Of a stretch of 64,000 bases of DNA, positions 1-8,836 are shown piece by piece. The position numbers and the translations under genes are program-made. The notes below the pieces were generated by a model that saw only the letters and a list, made by a program, of their open reading frames with translations, had not been told where the DNA came from and searched no databases. Each line of letters starts with the position of its first letter. The stretch's first letter is position 1. Source of the stretch: Streptomyces sp. NBC_00443 (GTDB taxonomy: Bacteria; Actinomycetota; Actinomycetes; Streptomycetales; Streptomycetaceae); the NCBI RefSeq assembly GCF_036014175.1, contig NZ_CP107917.1:8494001-8558000 (forward strand), in the 5' to 3' direction.

Positions 1-357
1 CGGCGGGTCAGCCAGGCAGCCCCGCTGCGCCCGGCGTCCGCCCGGCTGCGGCCGCACACCCTGGCGGACGTCTTCGTCGAACTCGCCGTCGCGGACGTGC
101 CCTTCGTCGACGACTGGCTCCGCACCCTGGCCCGTCGCCTGGAGACCGGCCCCGACCTCCTCGCCACCCTCGACGCGTACTACCGCCACGACATGCACCG
201 CGGTGCCGCGGCGACCGCGCTCAACGTCCACACCCGCACCCTGGACTACCGCCTGCGCCGGGTCCGTGAGCTCACAGGCATCGACCCTGGATCGACACGG
301 GGCGTACGCACGCTCAGTGCCGTCGTCACCCGGCGCCTGTCGGGAGCGTGGCGCTGA
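1..357 (+). CDS. PucR/CdaR-type transcriptional regulator, C-terminal part
   Basis: This is the 3' end of a gene that begins before the window. The frame is open from base 1 to a TGA at 355-357, giving about 118 residues. The last 60 residues form a helix-turn-helix of the PucR C-terminal type: a segment reading LDAYYRHDMHRGAAATALNV is followed by HTRTLDYRLRRVRELTGID, where the regularly spaced arginines sit in the recognition helix. In this family the C-terminal HTH binds DNA and an N-terminal sensory region (not visible here) receives the signal, often nitrogen or purine status. The target genes cannot be inferred. It converges on the phosphatase gene to the right with a gap of about 80 bases. 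Confidence 0.8.
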   Translation, partial: RRVSQAAPLRPASARLRPHTLADVFVELAVADVPFVDDWLRTLARRLETGPDLLATLDAYYRHDMHRGAAATALNVHTRTLDYRLRRVRELTGIDPGSTRGVRTLSAVVTRRLSGAWR

Positions 358-436
358 ACGCTTCGGGCGCCACGGCCCGGTGCGAATCCATGGGGCTGGG
401 ACCGCCGGCTGATCGCCGCTGCCTTCACGCCGGGCT

Positions 437-3178
437 TCACGGGGCGGCTGCCTCGTCGTCCAGGGGCGTGTCGGCGTCGGCCCGACTCGGGGCGGGCTGC
501 TGTACGACCTCGGGCAGGGACTGTTCGGCCCAGATCACCTTGCCCTGCGGGGTGTACCGGGTCCCCCAGCGCTCAGCCATCTGCGACACCAGGAACAGGC
601 CCCGGCCTCCCTCGTCCGTCGTCGCGGCGTAGCGCAGATGCGGGGAGGTGCTGCTGCCGTCGGCCACCTCACAGATCAGCGTGCGGTCGCGGATCAGCCG
701 GACGTGGATCGGTCCGGCGCCGTACCGGATGGCGTTGGTGACCAGCTCGCTCAAGATGAGCTCCATGGTGAACCCGAACTCCGACAGGCCCCACGCCTCG
801 AGCCTCTGGGAAACAGCGTCGCGCATACCCGCGACAGCGGCCGGGTCCGCTGGTACGTCCCAGTCGGCGATGCGATCGCGCGGCAGTTCCCGCGTGCGGG
901 CGACGAGCAGGGCGACATCGTCCTTGGGGCGTCCGGGGAGCAGGCTGTCCAGCACGTCCTGGCAGGTCTCCTCGGGTGGCCTGCCGGGGTGGCCCGTCAG
1001 CGCGTCGCGCAGTAGTTCCATTCCCACGTCCAGGTCGCGCCTACGGTCCTCGATGAGGCCGTCGGTGTACAGGACGAGCTGGGTTCCCTCCGCCAGGCAC
1101 AGCTCCGCGGTCTGGAACGGCATGCCGCCGAGGCCCAGGGGCGGACCGGCCGGCACGTCCGGGAAGGTGGCGGTTCCGTCAGGGTGGACCAGTGCGGGCA
1201 CCAGATGCCCTGCACGCGCCATGACGTAGCGGCGCGTCACGGGGTCGTAGATCCCGTACAGGCAGGTGGCGCCCACGACGCCCGCTGCGCTCTCTGCCGT
1301 CTCGTTCTGGTCGATGCTCCCGACCAGGTCGTCCAGATGGCTCAGGAGCTCGTCGGGTGGCAGATCGAGCGCGGAGAAGTTATGGACCGCGGTACGCAGC
1401 CGTCCCATCGTGGCGGCGGCGTGCAGGCCGTGGCCGACCACGTCGCCGACGGCCAGTGCCACCCGGCTCCCCGGCATGGGAATCACGTCGAACCAGTCGC
1501 CGCCCACGCCAGACTGGGCGGGGAGGTAGCGGTAGGCGATGTCGAGCGCGTTCTGCTCGGGCATCGCCTGCGGCAGCAGGCTGCGCTGAAGGGTGACGGC
1601 CAGGGCGTGCTCGCGGGTGTACCGGCGGGCGTTGTCGATGCTTATCGCGGCACGGGCCACCAGCTCCTCCGCCAGCGACAGGTCCTCGTCGTTGAACGGC
1701 TCGTGCTGCTGCCCGCGCCAGAAGCTGGCCATGCCCAGCACGACGCCGCGGGCCTGGATGGGGGCGGTGATGAGGGAATGGATGCCGTAGTCAATGATCG
1801 CCTGGGCGCGCTCCGGGTCCTGCAGGCGCCAGCCCGTGGCGGTCGGCAGATCGGTCACCAACTGGGAGTGGCCGCTGCCGTAGCCGCGTGCCTGGGGAGT
1901 GGAGGGAAGGTAGTCGAAGAGCCGGCCGCGTTCGGAGAGCGGGTGGTCGTCCCGGATGCCGCACACGGCCGCGCGTCGCATGTCCGTCCCCGTGGGGGCG
2001 GGCTCATCGCCGCGCAGGACGGTGTCGGCGAGGTCCACGGTGACGAAGTCGGCGAAGCGAGGAATGGGGACCCGCGCCAGTTCGTCGGCAGTGCGCAGCA
2101 CGTCCAGGGTGGTGCCGATGTGGAGTCCGGCGTCGTACAGCAGCCTGAGCCGCTCCCGAGCCACCTCCGCCCTGCCGGTCACTGCCTGCAGTTCGGTGGA
2201 GTCGCGCAGCGTCACCACTGTTCCCCTGGGGCCTCCCTTGCGATCCGTGGGACGCTGGTTGACCGCGAGCAGCCGCTCTCCCGCGAGATGCACCTCGTCG
2301 GTGGCCTCGCGTCCGGAGGTGAGCAGCGCCTTTGTCTCGGGATCGAGGCCCGGCAGTACCGAGACGAGCCGTCCCTCCACGTCCGGGGGCAGTTCCAGCA
2401 GTCGCCTGGCCTCGTCGTTCGCCAGCATCAGCCGCCCGTCGGCGGCCACGATCAGGACCCCTTCCCGGACGGAGTGCAGCACCGTGTCGTGGTGCTCGTA
2501 CATCAGGGTCATCTCGTCCGGGGCCAGGCTGTGTGTCTGCCGTCGCAGGCGCCTGCCCCCCAGTGCCGTCACACCGGTGGACAGTACGAGCGCTCCGGCC
2601 CCGGCGCCCAGGATGATCGGTAGTTGCCGGGTCAACTGACTTTCGACGTTCTTGACCTTCATCCCTGACGAGACGAGGGCCACCACCTTGTTGTCGGCGT
2701 TCTCGACCGGGACCGTGGCCTGCACCTCGCGACCGAGCGGGCCGTCGACGCTCTCCACGTAGACCTTCCCCGCCAGCGACGGCCCGATCTCGCCGACGAA
2801 CCGCTTTCCGATTCGGTCCGGCAAGGGGTGCGTGTACCGGATGCCCTCGGTGTCCATGACCACGATGAAGTCGACACCGGCGGCCCGGCGTGCCGCCTCG
2901 GTGAGCGGCTGGAGAATCTTGCTCGGATCCGGGCTCTGCAACGCCGCCAGGACACCCGGAGCGTGCGCGAAGGTCTGTGCCACGGCCGTGGAGCGGCGCC
3001 TGGCCTCGGCGTTGGTGTCCCGCTCCGACTGCAGGATGAGGGCGAAGACGCCGCAGGCCACGAGCAGCACCACGAGAGCCACCTGGAAGATCAACACCTG
3101 CCCGGCCACGCTCCGCGTGCTCTTGCTGATCACGCGCTTGACGGACAGGTGTTGAAAACGGGCGAAACGATTCGCCAT
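437..3178 (-). CDS. Membrane SpoIIE/PP2C phosphatase with Cache-like sensor, PAS, GAF and anti-sigma-type ATPase domains
   Basis: A 913-residue multidomain signalling protein. A membrane helix (about 27-50) and a second one (about 187-209) bracket an extracytoplasmic sensor resembling the DcuS/CitA/PhoQ type. PAS (about 225-330) and GAF (about 355-520) domains follow. The PP2C/SpoIIE phosphatase domain (about 540-755) shows the metal-binding motifs GGDWFD, GDVVGHG and YTDGLIEDR and a terminal DDVALLV. The C-terminal 120 residues form a HATPase_c fold with an N-box (ELVTNAIRYG) and a GRGLFLV motif, as in SpoIIAB/RsbW. The expected role is partner switching: dephosphorylating an anti-anti-sigma factor in response to an outside signal, while its own kinase-like domain may bind such partners. 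It is divergent from a second PP2C gene across about 180 bases. Confidence 0.93.
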   Translation of the reverse strand: MANRFARFQHLSVKRVISKSTRSVAGQVLIFQVALVVLLVACGVFALILQSERDTNAEARRRSTAVAQTFAHAPGVLAALQSPDPSKILQPLTEAARRAAGVDFIVVMDTEGIRYTHPLPDRIGKRFVGEIGPSLAGKVYVESVDGPLGREVQATVPVENADNKVVALVSSGMKVKNVESQLTRQLPIILGAGAGALVLSTGVTALGGRRLRRQTHSLAPDEMTLMYEHHDTVLHSVREGVLIVAADGRLMLANDEARRLLELPPDVEGRLVSVLPGLDPETKALLTSGREATDEVHLAGERLLAVNQRPTDRKGGPRGTVVTLRDSTELQAVTGRAEVARERLRLLYDAGLHIGTTLDVLRTADELARVPIPRFADFVTVDLADTVLRGDEPAPTGTDMRRAAVCGIRDDHPLSERGRLFDYLPSTPQARGYGSGHSQLVTDLPTATGWRLQDPERAQAIIDYGIHSLITAPIQARGVVLGMASFWRGQQHEPFNDEDLSLAEELVARAAISIDNARRYTREHALAVTLQRSLLPQAMPEQNALDIAYRYLPAQSGVGGDWFDVIPMPGSRVALAVGDVVGHGLHAAATMGRLRTAVHNFSALDLPPDELLSHLDDLVGSIDQNETAESAAGVVGATCLYGIYDPVTRRYVMARAGHLVPALVHPDGTATFPDVPAGPPLGLGGMPFQTAELCLAEGTQLVLYTDGLIEDRRRDLDVGMELLRDALTGHPGRPPEETCQDVLDSLLPGRPKDDVALLVARTRELPRDRIADWDVPADPAAVAGMRDAVSQRLEAWGLSEFGFTMELILSELVTNAIRYGAGPIHVRLIRDRTLICEVADGSSTSPHLRYAATTDEGGRGLFLVSQMAERWGTRYTPQGKVIWAEQSLPEVVQQPAPSRADADTPLDDEAAAP

Positions 3179-3361
3179 GCGACCTTTCTAACACTGGTGA
3201 TCCCGAGCGGCCAGGGCCCGTCCGATCGTTGCCTGGCCGGCTTCGGGGGTGTGTGCGGTCATGCGGCGCACGGCCTCGGCTTCTCCGGACAGCGTCATCC
3301 GCCGCCGAGGCCGGCGTACGGCGCATGATTTCCTCCGCGCCAGATGCCCGTTTAGGCCGAT

Positions 3362-4504
3362 ATGATGCATTTTGTGATCATGTCTGCACGGCTGAGGCGC
3401 CGTCGCCCCGCCTACAGCGGCCGATGGGAAGCTGCCCGGCTGTCACCCGTGGTCCTGACCGTCCTCATCGCCGGCCTGGCGTTCTCCACTCCCAGGGAGA
3501 TCGCCATCAGCCGCCTCCTGCCCGCCGCACCCGCTCTTGCCGCCGCGATGTGGCCCGTGCTCCCCACGGTCCTGTTGGGGACGTTCTGCCTGCTGCTCAT
3601 GACCGTCCTCAGCCTCTTCTACACCGACCTGGGGACGCAGTACACGTCGGCCGCGATCATCGCGGTCACCTTGGCGGCCGCATACGGGAGTCATGTCCGG
3701 CTTCAGCGAGAGGAAATACTCTTCCAAGTCCGGCTCGTCGCCGACGCGGCCCAGAAGGTGCTGCTGCGCCCGCTGCCGCGCCGCATCGAGGATGTCGAGA
3801 TCGAGTCGCTGTATCTGGCGGCCCAGGAACAGGCCCGGATCGGGGGTGACTTCTATGAAGCAATCGGTACACCGCACGGGGTCCGGCTGCTCATAGGCGA
3901 CGTACGGGGCAAGGGCCTGTCCGCCGTGGGGGTGGCCTCGGCGGTGATCAGCTGCTTCAGGGAGGCCGCGTACGACGAGCCCGACCTGCAGGGCATCATC
4001 CATCGCCTGGAGACCACCGTCACGCGCCACAGCGCCGTGTTTCCCGCCCAGGACCAGCCCGAGCACTTTGCCACCGCTCTCCTCGCCGAGATCCCGCGCG
4101 ACGGCGGCCGGATACGGCTTCTCAACTGCGGACATCCCCCGCCGCTGATCGCGCACTGTGGGAAGGTCCAGGTCCTGGAGCCCACCCTCCCCTCCCCGCC
4201 CCTCAACCTCGCGTCGCTCATCGGTGACCGCTACTGGGTCGACAGCGTCGCCTTCACCCCGGGTGACCAGTTGCTGTTCTACACGGACGGCGTATCGGAG
4301 ACCCGGGACCACACCGGCCAGTTCTTTCCGCTGCCGGCCTGGATGCAACTGCAGGACCTGGAGCAGCCCCGCGAGCTGCTCGGTGCGCTGCACCGGGATC
4401 TGCTCCGGCACAGCGGCGGAAGGCTCGACGACGACATCGCGGCCCTCGCGCTGAGGCGCTCCGACGCGCAGGATCGGGGAGTCGTCGGCATAGAAGGCGG
4501 ATGA
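3362..4504 (+). CDS. Membrane-bound SpoIIE-family PP2C phosphatase
   Basis: A 380-residue protein with about three hydrophobic helices in the first 115 residues and a cytoplasmic SpoIIE phosphatase domain in the last 250. Motifs are IGGDFYEAI, GDVRGKGLSAV, the NCGHPPPL loop, LFYTDGVSETRD and the final DDDIAALAL, which together carry the metal-binding aspartates. The likely role is dephosphorylating an STAS-domain anti-anti-sigma partner in a general-stress or developmental cascade; no such partner lies nearby. The start is uncertain: ATG codons at 3362, 3365 and 3380 are in frame and none has a clear Shine-Dalgarno sequence. The architecture matches the gene at 14189-15310, so the two are probably paralogues. 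Confidence 0.92.
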   Translation: MMHFVIMSARLRRRRPAYSGRWEAARLSPVVLTVLIAGLAFSTPREIAISRLLPAAPALAAAMWPVLPTVLLGTFCLLLMTVLSLFYTDLGTQYTSAAIIAVTLAAAYGSHVRLQREEILFQVRLVADAAQKVLLRPLPRRIEDVEIESLYLAAQEQARIGGDFYEAIGTPHGVRLLIGDVRGKGLSAVGVASAVISCFREAAYDEPDLQGIIHRLETTVTRHSAVFPAQDQPEHFATALLAEIPRDGGRIRLLNCGHPPPLIAHCGKVQVLEPTLPSPPLNLASLIGDRYWVDSVAFTPGDQLLFYTDGVSETRDHTGQFFPLPAWMQLQDLEQPRELLGALHRDLLRHSGGRLDDDIAALALRRSDAQDRGVVGIEGG

Positions 4505-4560
4505 GCAGTGAGGTGAAGGTCAGTGAAGTGGAGGTCCGCCTCTTGCTTCCGCCCTCCCCG

Positions 4561-5316
4561 TCACTGCGACGTGCCTCCCGCGGCGTGCGCCGCGCTGCTT
4601 CCCGGCGGGGACGCCGCCCCTCCGGCCGGTGAGGGCACGGTCGTGGCGCCGGGAGTCGGCTGAGCCGCCGGCTGCGGTGGGTAGCTGATGTGCACCACAC
4701 GCACGAGCGCGCCCGGGACGAAGACGCACACCGCCTTCGAGCGGGTGCGGGGCACGTCATCCGGTCCGGTCCAGGCGATCGGCTGCTGGAGCACGAGATC
4801 GCGCCTGGCCGGGTCGGGGTCGGTCGACACGTAGCGCACGTAGCCTTCCACCAGGCGCCCGTCGGACAGTTCGACGGCCACAAAGGGCTTCCGCGTCCGG
4901 TCCGGGCCGGCCCGGTCGGTGAGGGCGTACACGGCCACCGTGCCGTCCCGCGTCCCCGCGCCCGTGCGCCTGGACGACGTCCGTCCCGCGTAGACCCCGG
5001 CCACGGTACTGAGCACCATGCTCAGCGTCATGGTCACCAGTGCGGCACCGATCCACGACCAGGGGCGGTCCCGGAAGTCGGCCGGCGCCCGCTGCAGGGC
5101 GTCGACCGGTACGAGGAAGGTGACGAGTTCCCCGGCCAGCAGCGTCAGCAGCAGTCCGGCGGATGTCGCCAGCGCGCCGACGCTGAACAGCTGGACGACC
5201 TCGATGGTCGGCGACCGCGTGTCCTGCGGACGGTAGCGGCGCAGTGCCTGGTGGAACGCGAAGCCCGGCGTCATCGCGGCGAGGAGGATCACCGCGGCGA
5301 CGACGCTACTGGGCAC
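4561..5316 (-). CDS. DUF6338-like membrane protein, distal gene of the CHAT unit
   Basis: A 251-residue protein starting at a GTG that overlaps the end of the 73-residue gene by 11 bases, which implies translational coupling. Helices lie at about 5-22, 45-70 and 88-112. A cytoplasmic region rich in beta strands follows (FVAVELSDGRLVEGYVRYVS, then RRDLVLQQPIAW), and the tail is rich in proline, alanine and glycine. The layout (short N-terminal membrane part, then a small beta domain containing a DGR..EG turn) resembles DUF6338, a family without known function; this assignment is from memory. It is the last gene of the leftward unit that starts with the CHAT protein, so it may anchor or be acted on by that protein. 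Confidence 0.75.
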   Translation of the reverse strand: MPSSVVAAVILLAAMTPGFAFHQALRRYRPQDTRSPTIEVVQLFSVGALATSAGLLLTLLAGELVTFLVPVDALQRAPADFRDRPWSWIGAALVTMTLSMVLSTVAGVYAGRTSSRRTGAGTRDGTVAVYALTDRAGPDRTRKPFVAVELSDGRLVEGYVRYVSTDPDPARRDLVLQQPIAWTGPDDVPRTRSKAVCVFVPGALVRVVHISYPPQPAAQPTPGATTVPSPAGGAASPPGSSAAHAAGGTSQ

Positions 5317-5527
5317 GAGGCTGCCCCTGCGCGTCGGCGTCCGGAGGCTGGGCGGGCGGCGCGCTGGTCACGGCGGGCGGTAGTTCGCGGTCGGGTTCGT
5401 CGATCAGGTCCTCCACGACGAAATGCCTGTCGTCAAAGCCGAACTCGTCCTCCCAGTCCTCGCTGGCGGACCCACCGGTCCCGTCAGGCCCGGTTCCGTG
5501 CGCGGATTCGTGGTGCTCGGTCGCCAT
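5306..5527 (-). CDS. Small acidic protein between CHAT and DUF6338-like genes
   Basis: A 73-residue, strongly acidic, low-complexity protein: the middle reads SEDWEDEFGFDDRHFVVEDL and the tail is rich in proline and alanine. There is no signal peptide or membrane helix. The ATG is preceded by AGGAAGGA about 10 bases upstream. It sits 61 bases after the CHAT gene and overlaps the next gene by 11 bases, so the three are almost certainly co-transcribed. I do not recognise a family. A small acidic partner beside a caspase-like protease could be a substrate, inhibitor or adaptor, but that is only inference from position. Confidence 0.65.
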   Translation of the reverse strand: MATEHHESAHGTGPDGTGGSASEDWEDEFGFDDRHFVVEDLIDEPDRELPPAVTSAPPAQPPDADAQGQPRAQ

Positions 5528-5588
5528 GGGGCGTGCGTCCTTCCTGTGCAGGTGTGCTGTTCACATGCGGTGTCGGTCGTCTGCAAGT

Positions 5589-8168
5589 TCAGGTCCGGTG
5601 AGGGTCTTCGAATGTCGTGGTGATGCTGACGAGCCCCGCCCACAGTCGCGGGGGCACCGGGCCGACTTCCGCGCGGTACTGCCGCTGGGCGGTGCGCAGG
5701 GCCGTCGAGGGCGGGACGCCCTCCGCGAGGAGCCGGTACAGGATGGCCAGGATGCGGGCGGTGGGGTGGCTGTCCCGGGGGTTCTTCGCCCTCCCGTCCG
5801 GCAGCGGAAAGATCCCACCGATGACCGTTTCGGCGCCGCGGCACAGGGCGACCGTGGGAATGCCGAGCGGGTCGGTGCCGCGGCGCTCGTCGAGTTCGGC
5901 GGACAGGCAGGCGTTGATGAGCAGAGTCCGCGGGAAACGCAGTGTGAGCATGCGGGCCGCCGACAGCTGGGTCCGCCGGTCCAGGCGAAGCGCATGGGCC
6001 AGTCCGGGGCTGTCGTTGCCGTGTACGGAGGCGGCGCCGACCGAGAAACCGGGGCTGTCCGGGCCGAGCACCGTCAGCAGCTCCGCGGCGGTGCGGGCAT
6101 GGACGACCTCGGTGCCGTACGCGGCGTCGAGAGCGTTCCGTTCGAGGTCCAGCCCCTCGGCGTTCACGCCGGCGAGATAGGCGAATGCACGGTTCCCGAC
6201 GACCCCGGTTGCGCGCTCGTCGCCGCCCGGGGCGGCGCTGTCCGCGAGTGACAGGCTGGGCAGCATGGCGAGGACCGCACGGTCGAGTACGTAGCCCTCG
6301 GGATCGTCCGGTTCGACGCTGAGCGCGGTCCACGGCACCCGCCACAGGCGTGAGTCGGGTACGACCAGCAACTTCGGCACCGCGCCCGCTGGGGAGGTGT
6401 TCAGCAACAGGCCCACCAGGCCGGGTGGCAGCAGGAGCCGGGCGAGGGTCGCCCAGGGTGTGGTGTCGCGGACGGTCAGATGGCGGCAGCGTGGTGTCGT
6501 CCGCCAATCGGGAGCTTCCGCGCGGACACCCTCCGTTTCGCCGTCCGCGCTGTCCGGCATGATCTGGGCCTTCGTCGGAGGCGTCGGGCCCGGGCGCAGG
6601 TCTTCGACACCGGTGACCTCGCCGAGCAGTACCCCTGCGGCGCCCTCGACCGGGTGGAGGAACGGATGCTGTATGCCGTCCGGGTCCGTCCACAGCCCGG
6701 CGACGCAGTTCGTCCGGCCGTCGCCGACGAGCCGAACCTGCAGCACATGGCTGTTCCAGCGCTTCGCGTATGCGCGCGGGTCTTCGGTCCGTCCCTCGTC
6801 GCTCGCGCTCAGCGCCCACCGGAACCGCAGGGAAACGAGCGTCTCCAGGCGTTCGTACGCCTGCGCCACCTGCTGCCGCCCGGCGCCCGGAGGCGAGGTC
6901 GGCGTATGAACCTCGGCGGCCCGCGCTGCCTCCGGTGGGGTCGTGCCCTCGGCGCCGGCCAGCGTGGTCAGCAGCCCGACGATCTCGGCCATGCCTTCCT
7001 GCTCGATGTCGTCGGGTGTCCGCAGGACCAGCTCGCCGCGGAGCATGCGGCGCAGCGCGGTCCGGTTGCCGAGTTCCAGGAGCAACGCGAAGGCCTCCAC
7101 GGCCCGTTGGTCGCCGCTCCGGTGCAGGGTGTGGGCGGTGGCGTACGCGGCGAACTCGTGCTCGCTGTAGAGGTCGACGTAGAACGTCTGCGCGTCGCGC
7201 CAGCCCCAGCCGGCGCGTAGCTCGGCGACGCCGCGCATCATTGCCAGGTAAGCCGCGAGGGCCTCCTGTTCGTTGCCTTGTGCGTGCGCGACCAGCGCGG
7301 TGGCGATCAGGTGGCGGACGCGATGCGGCAGGGCGCTGTCGCCGTGCCCCAGGACCCGTGCGGCCTCGGCCGTCAACCGAGCGGCGTCCTCGGTTCGGTT
7401 CTCCCTGAGGGCCAGGATGGCGAGCATGTCGCACGCGCTGGCCTGCTGCGGTCCGCAGCGCCACTTGGCGGCCAATTTCCGTGCGGCCGTGGCGTGCTCG
7501 GTGGCGCGCGGGATGTCGTCGGCGTCGAAGGCGAGGTTGGTGAGGTAGAGCTCCACGCGGACCCGGCTGAGCCGGAACATGAAGCCCCCACCGACCTCCA
7601 GAGCCTGTGTCAGGGTGCGGTGGGCGTCCTCGTTCCTGCCCATCGTGAGCTGGATTTTGCCGAGTTTCTCCAGCGCCTCGGACCAGGTGGAGCGGTTCGT
7701 ACCCTGCTCGTGGTGGCGGACCGCGGCGACGGCCTCCCGTTCGGCGGTGGGCAGGTCGCCCTGCGCCACCGCGATGTCGCTGCGCAGCATCGCCACGTTC
7801 GCGGCCACCAGCGGCAGCCGCTCCGTGGCCGGATGGGCGGCGACGGAGTCGATCAGTTCGACGGCGGCGGCGAGATCTCCTGCCTCGCCCAGTTCCATCG
7901 CCCGCTTCAGCCGATCGGTCAACGGCTTCAGGTGCACGGCCTCGCGGCGGACCTCTCTGACGCCGACCATCGGCCCCTGTCGGCCGTGCCTCACCGCGAC
8001 CACGACGACGAACACGACCAGGAACACGACCGGCGGGTACCACGAACCGCCCATGACTGCGCGGGAGACGAGGTACGAGAACACCGACGCCCCGACAAAT
8101 CCCTTCCACGAGAAGCGAGTCGGCTCCTTCTCGGTGGATGGCCCCTGCCCGCTGCCCACTTGCGTCAC
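5589..8168 (-). CDS. TPR-CHAT (caspase-like) protein with N-terminal membrane anchor
   Basis: I start this gene at the GTG at 8168, behind a purine-rich GGGGCGGGG stretch, rather than at the first upstream ATG (8288). That gives 859 residues. Two adjacent hydrophobic helices (about 22-60) are followed by several hundred residues of alpha-helical TPR-like repeats. The last 250 residues are a CHAT peptidase domain: the catalytic His lies in ASVHGND (about residue 716) and the catalytic Cys in LLINACLSAE (about residue 754), the His/Cys pair of clan CD. CHAT domains occur in TPR-CHAT proteases such as the type III-E CRISPR Craspase partner and in other conflict systems. No CRISPR genes are present here. 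It heads the unit with the acidic and DUF6338-like genes. Confidence 0.88.
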   Translation of the reverse strand: MTQVGSGQGPSTEKEPTRFSWKGFVGASVFSYLVSRAVMGGSWYPPVVFLVVFVVVVAVRHGRQGPMVGVREVRREAVHLKPLTDRLKRAMELGEAGDLAAAVELIDSVAAHPATERLPLVAANVAMLRSDIAVAQGDLPTAEREAVAAVRHHEQGTNRSTWSEALEKLGKIQLTMGRNEDAHRTLTQALEVGGGFMFRLSRVRVELYLTNLAFDADDIPRATEHATAARKLAAKWRCGPQQASACDMLAILALRENRTEDAARLTAEAARVLGHGDSALPHRVRHLIATALVAHAQGNEQEALAAYLAMMRGVAELRAGWGWRDAQTFYVDLYSEHEFAAYATAHTLHRSGDQRAVEAFALLLELGNRTALRRMLRGELVLRTPDDIEQEGMAEIVGLLTTLAGAEGTTPPEAARAAEVHTPTSPPGAGRQQVAQAYERLETLVSLRFRWALSASDEGRTEDPRAYAKRWNSHVLQVRLVGDGRTNCVAGLWTDPDGIQHPFLHPVEGAAGVLLGEVTGVEDLRPGPTPPTKAQIMPDSADGETEGVRAEAPDWRTTPRCRHLTVRDTTPWATLARLLLPPGLVGLLLNTSPAGAVPKLLVVPDSRLWRVPWTALSVEPDDPEGYVLDRAVLAMLPSLSLADSAAPGGDERATGVVGNRAFAYLAGVNAEGLDLERNALDAAYGTEVVHARTAAELLTVLGPDSPGFSVGAASVHGNDSPGLAHALRLDRRTQLSAARMLTLRFPRTLLINACLSAELDERRGTDPLGIPTVALCRGAETVIGGIFPLPDGRAKNPRDSHPTARILAILYRLLAEGVPPSTALRTAQRQYRAEVGPVPPRLWAGLVSITTTFEDPHRT

Positions 8169-8311
8169 GACGCCCCCCGCCCCGCCCCAACGGCCCCGTC
8201 CATGGTCTGCCTGGGCGTAGGACGCAGAGCTTACGGACACAGGGCGACGAGAGTGACGGAATCGGCAAACGTGACCAACTGGCTGCATTCACATGGGCAG
8301 CCGCTGTCAGG

Positions 8312-8686
8312 TCAGTTGTAATGCGGCCTCAGGTGGAGCGAGTTGATGGGCGACAGGTCCCGGTACTCGCCGTGGCCCGCCGCGATCGAGGACGTGCAGT
8401 CGTTCGCGTTGTAGCTCAGGCACAGCTCGACAACCGCGCCGTCGTACTGGTTGTTCAACACCCAGTGGTTGCCGTACTGGTTGCTCAGGTTGTGTGCGCC
8501 ATAGGTCCAGTAGATGTGGCTCGGCGACACGGCCGGGTTCTGGTTCTGCGGGTAGACACAGACCGCGCCGTACGGGCAACCGGCCCAGTCGGCGGCCGGC
8601 TGGGCCTGCGCGGTACCCGTTGCGATCAGGGCCGTGGTGGCGGTCGCGAAGGCCAGTGCGGCGGCGCGCTTCAGCATGCTGCGCAT
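8312..8686 (-). CDS. Secreted protein of the peptidase inhibitor I36 type
   Basis: A 124-residue protein with a Sec signal peptide (RAAALAFATATTALIATGTA, cleavage after AQA near residue 28). The mature part is about 95 residues with four cysteines in two pairs (GCPYGAVCVY and LCLSYNANDC). The pattern, a CP.G..C.Y motif followed by asparagine- and tyrosine-rich strands, matches the I36 inhibitor family typified by the Streptomyces metalloproteinase inhibitor SMPI. Extracellular protease inhibition is the family role, but many I36-like proteins are untested. It lies upstream of the CHAT gene on the same strand with a gap of 143 bases and probably has its own promoter. Confidence 0.75.
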   Translation of the reverse strand: MRSMLKRAAALAFATATTALIATGTAQAQPAADWAGCPYGAVCVYPQNQNPAVSPSHIYWTYGAHNLSNQYGNHWVLNNQYDGAVVELCLSYNANDCTSSIAAGHGEYRDLSPINSLHLRPHYN

Positions 8687-8836
8687 ATGGGTTTCTGCCT
8701 CTCTGTTGGGCGTATGTCCAAGCGCTGGAAACCGTAGGGAGCGGGCAGGCGGGTCGCATCCTGACAGATGACAGGGACCGGCGGGTCGGCGCAGTCCGTA
8801 CGTTCGCGGGAGACCGCCGAGCCCAGGGGGAGTCCT

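Noticed and set aside
1184..2623. Long open frame on the plus strand inside the large SpoIIE phosphatase gene
   Set aside because: Its translation has no domain similarity, while the opposite strand encodes a complete phosphatase; GC-rich coding DNA creates such antisense frames.
4561..8168. A type III-E CRISPR-Craspase locus, because of the TPR-CHAT protein
   Set aside because: No Cas7-11 gene, RNA repeat or other CRISPR element occurs in the window.
5404..8292. A 962-residue minus-strand frame overlapping the CHAT gene
   Set aside because: It is rich in Arg, Pro and Gly with no motifs, whereas the frame ending at 5589 carries the His/Cys dyad and TPR-like helices.
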